Source: Burkholderia cepacia
Lineage (GTDB): Bacteria > Pseudomonadota > Gammaproteobacteria > Burkholderiales > Burkholderiaceae
DNA: 64,000 bases
Assembly (NCBI RefSeq): GCF_001039005.1
Contig: NZ_LDWR01000055.1
Span: 217,143 to 281,142, forward strand
Reading direction: 5' to 3'
Positions 63,200 to 64,000 of the stretch are shown piece after piece. Positions within the stretch are counted from its first letter, which is position 1. Each line of letters opens with the position of its first letter. The notes under the pieces were generated by a model. It ran no database searches. It had not been told where the DNA came from and was given only the letters and a program-made list of their open reading frames with translations. Position numbers and translations under genes: made by a program.

Positions 63200-64000
63200 T
63201 CAACCCGCGTTCGTCTGCCACCCGAGCCCGAGGCTCTTCTGCAGCGACACGTAGTCCTTGATCAGTTCGGCTTGCCCGGCGATCACGTTCTGCTGCGCGG
63301 ACAGCGCCTCGCGTTGCGTATCGAGCAGGTCGATCATCGATGCGACGCCCGCGCGATAGCGCTCGTCCATCAGCGACCGGGCATGCACGGCCGACGTCTG
63401 CACCTTGGTGAGTGCCACGACGTGCTCGCGCTGGTGCCCGTAGCGCTGCAATGACGTGTTGGCATCCTGTAATGCACCGAGCACCGCCTTCTGATAGTTC
63501 GCTTCCGCTTCATCGCGCGACGCTTCGGCCGCGCGTACCGCGCCGCGTGTGCGGCCGAAGTCGAGAATGTTCCATTGCAGGTACGGCGCGCCGACCCAGG
63601 TGAAGTTCTGCTTGCGGAACAGATGGCCGGGGTCCGTCGCGCTGAAGCCGAGATCGCCGAGCAGCGTCACCTTCGGGAAATAGTCGGCGACATGCTCGCC
63701 GATCTGCGCATTGCTCGACGCGAGCCGGCGTTCGGCCGCGCGAATGTCGGGGCGCTGCTTCAGCAGCGCGGCCGGATCGCCGATCGCGACACTGCCGGGC
63801 AACGTCGGCAGCGGGGCGTCCGATGCCGACAGCGCGGCGTCGAGCGCACCCGGCGCGCGGCCCGTCAGGATCGCGAGCCGGTCGAGCGATTCCGTCACCT
63901 GCGCGTCGAGCGGGATCAGCGACGCGCGCGTGGTCTCGACCTGCGTCGTCAGGCGTTCGATGTCGACATCGGCCGCGACGCCGCGCGCGCGGCGCTGCTG
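63200..64000 (-). CDS. Outer-membrane efflux protein (NodT family), C-terminal 266 residues; 5' end outside window
   Basis: TolC-like channel whose frame is open to the window edge. The visible part covers the end of the first efflux repeat and all of the second (LLKQRPDIRAAERRLASSNAQIGEHVADYFPKV-type start of the repeat near 63730, ending LIKDYVSLQKSLGLGW). The RPDIR motif is typical. It is a different gene from the pump channel at 52.7 kb and probably belongs to another export operon lying to the right. Confidence 0.88.
   Translation of the reverse strand, partial: QQRRARGVAADVDIERLTTQVETTRASLIPLDAQVTESLDRLAILTGRAPGALDAALSASDAPLPTLPGSVAIGDPAALLKQRPDIRAAERRLASSNAQIGEHVADYFPKVTLLGDLGFSATDPGHLFRKQNFTWVGAPYLQWNILDFGRTRGAVRAAEASRDEAEANYQKAVLGALQDANTSLQRYGHQREHVVALTKVQTSAVHARSLMDERYRAGVASMIDLLDTQREALSAQQNVIAGQAELIKDYVSLQKSLGLGWQTNAG

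Overview
The window is about 64 kb of GC-rich, gene-dense bacterial chromosome. Gene content, high-GC third positions and the block rpsU-yqeY-dnaG-rpoD-tRNA point to the genus Burkholderia, most likely the B. cepacia complex. From memory, several neighbours (rpoD, an RND pump, a KatB-type catalase) lie on the second chromosome of B. cenocepacia; no search was possible here. Both window edges cut genes: amn on the left and an outer-membrane efflux protein on the right.

Layout. 1-8 kb: the 3' part of AMP nucleosidase; a cupin-SDR-aldo/keto reductase operon facing its own LysR regulator; a tautomerase; a GlxA-type AraC regulator; a small secreted protein; a LOG-family protein. 8-28.4 kb is the conserved core: polA, a type II NADH dehydrogenase, a Tat-exported dienelactone hydrolase, a rhodanese, a Rieske oxygenase, xseB-ispA-dxs, folE2, tsaD, a BaiN-type flavoprotein, rpsU, yqeY, dnaG, rpoD and tRNA-Ile2(CAU). 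28.4-42.5 kb is accessory. It has lower GC, long spacers and three orphan regulators of different families, one with a receiver lacking its phospho-acceptor. It also carries a kexin-like S8 lipoprotease with a probable dedicated chaperone, a Csu-type chaperone-usher pilus operon, an H-NS-like silencer and a frameshifted gene. 42.6-51 kb holds a phospholipase D family lipoprotein, a MocR regulator divergent from a PNPOx-like protein, a DUF3300 lipoprotein and a secreted sedolisin (S53). 51-64 kb is a stress and resistance block. It has an RND pump (adaptor, permease, outer-membrane factor) followed in the same direction by a response regulator and a sensor without a kinase domain. An APH(3')-type kinase diverges from the pump, then come a PBP7-like endopeptidase, an exported catalase paired with an ankyrin lipoprotein (katB-ankB type), and the partial efflux protein.

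How the parts work together. The core supplies replication, transcription initiation, isoprenoid, folate and tRNA-modification functions. The accessory island looks like a surface-interaction module (pilus plus secreted protease) under local regulators and a xenogeneic silencer. The right end combines efflux, drug phosphorylation and peroxide defence. The most unusual items are the kinase-less sensor beside an intact regulator in the RND operon, the protease-chaperone pair, the pseudo-receiver regulator, and the divergent LOG/polA start codons one base apart.
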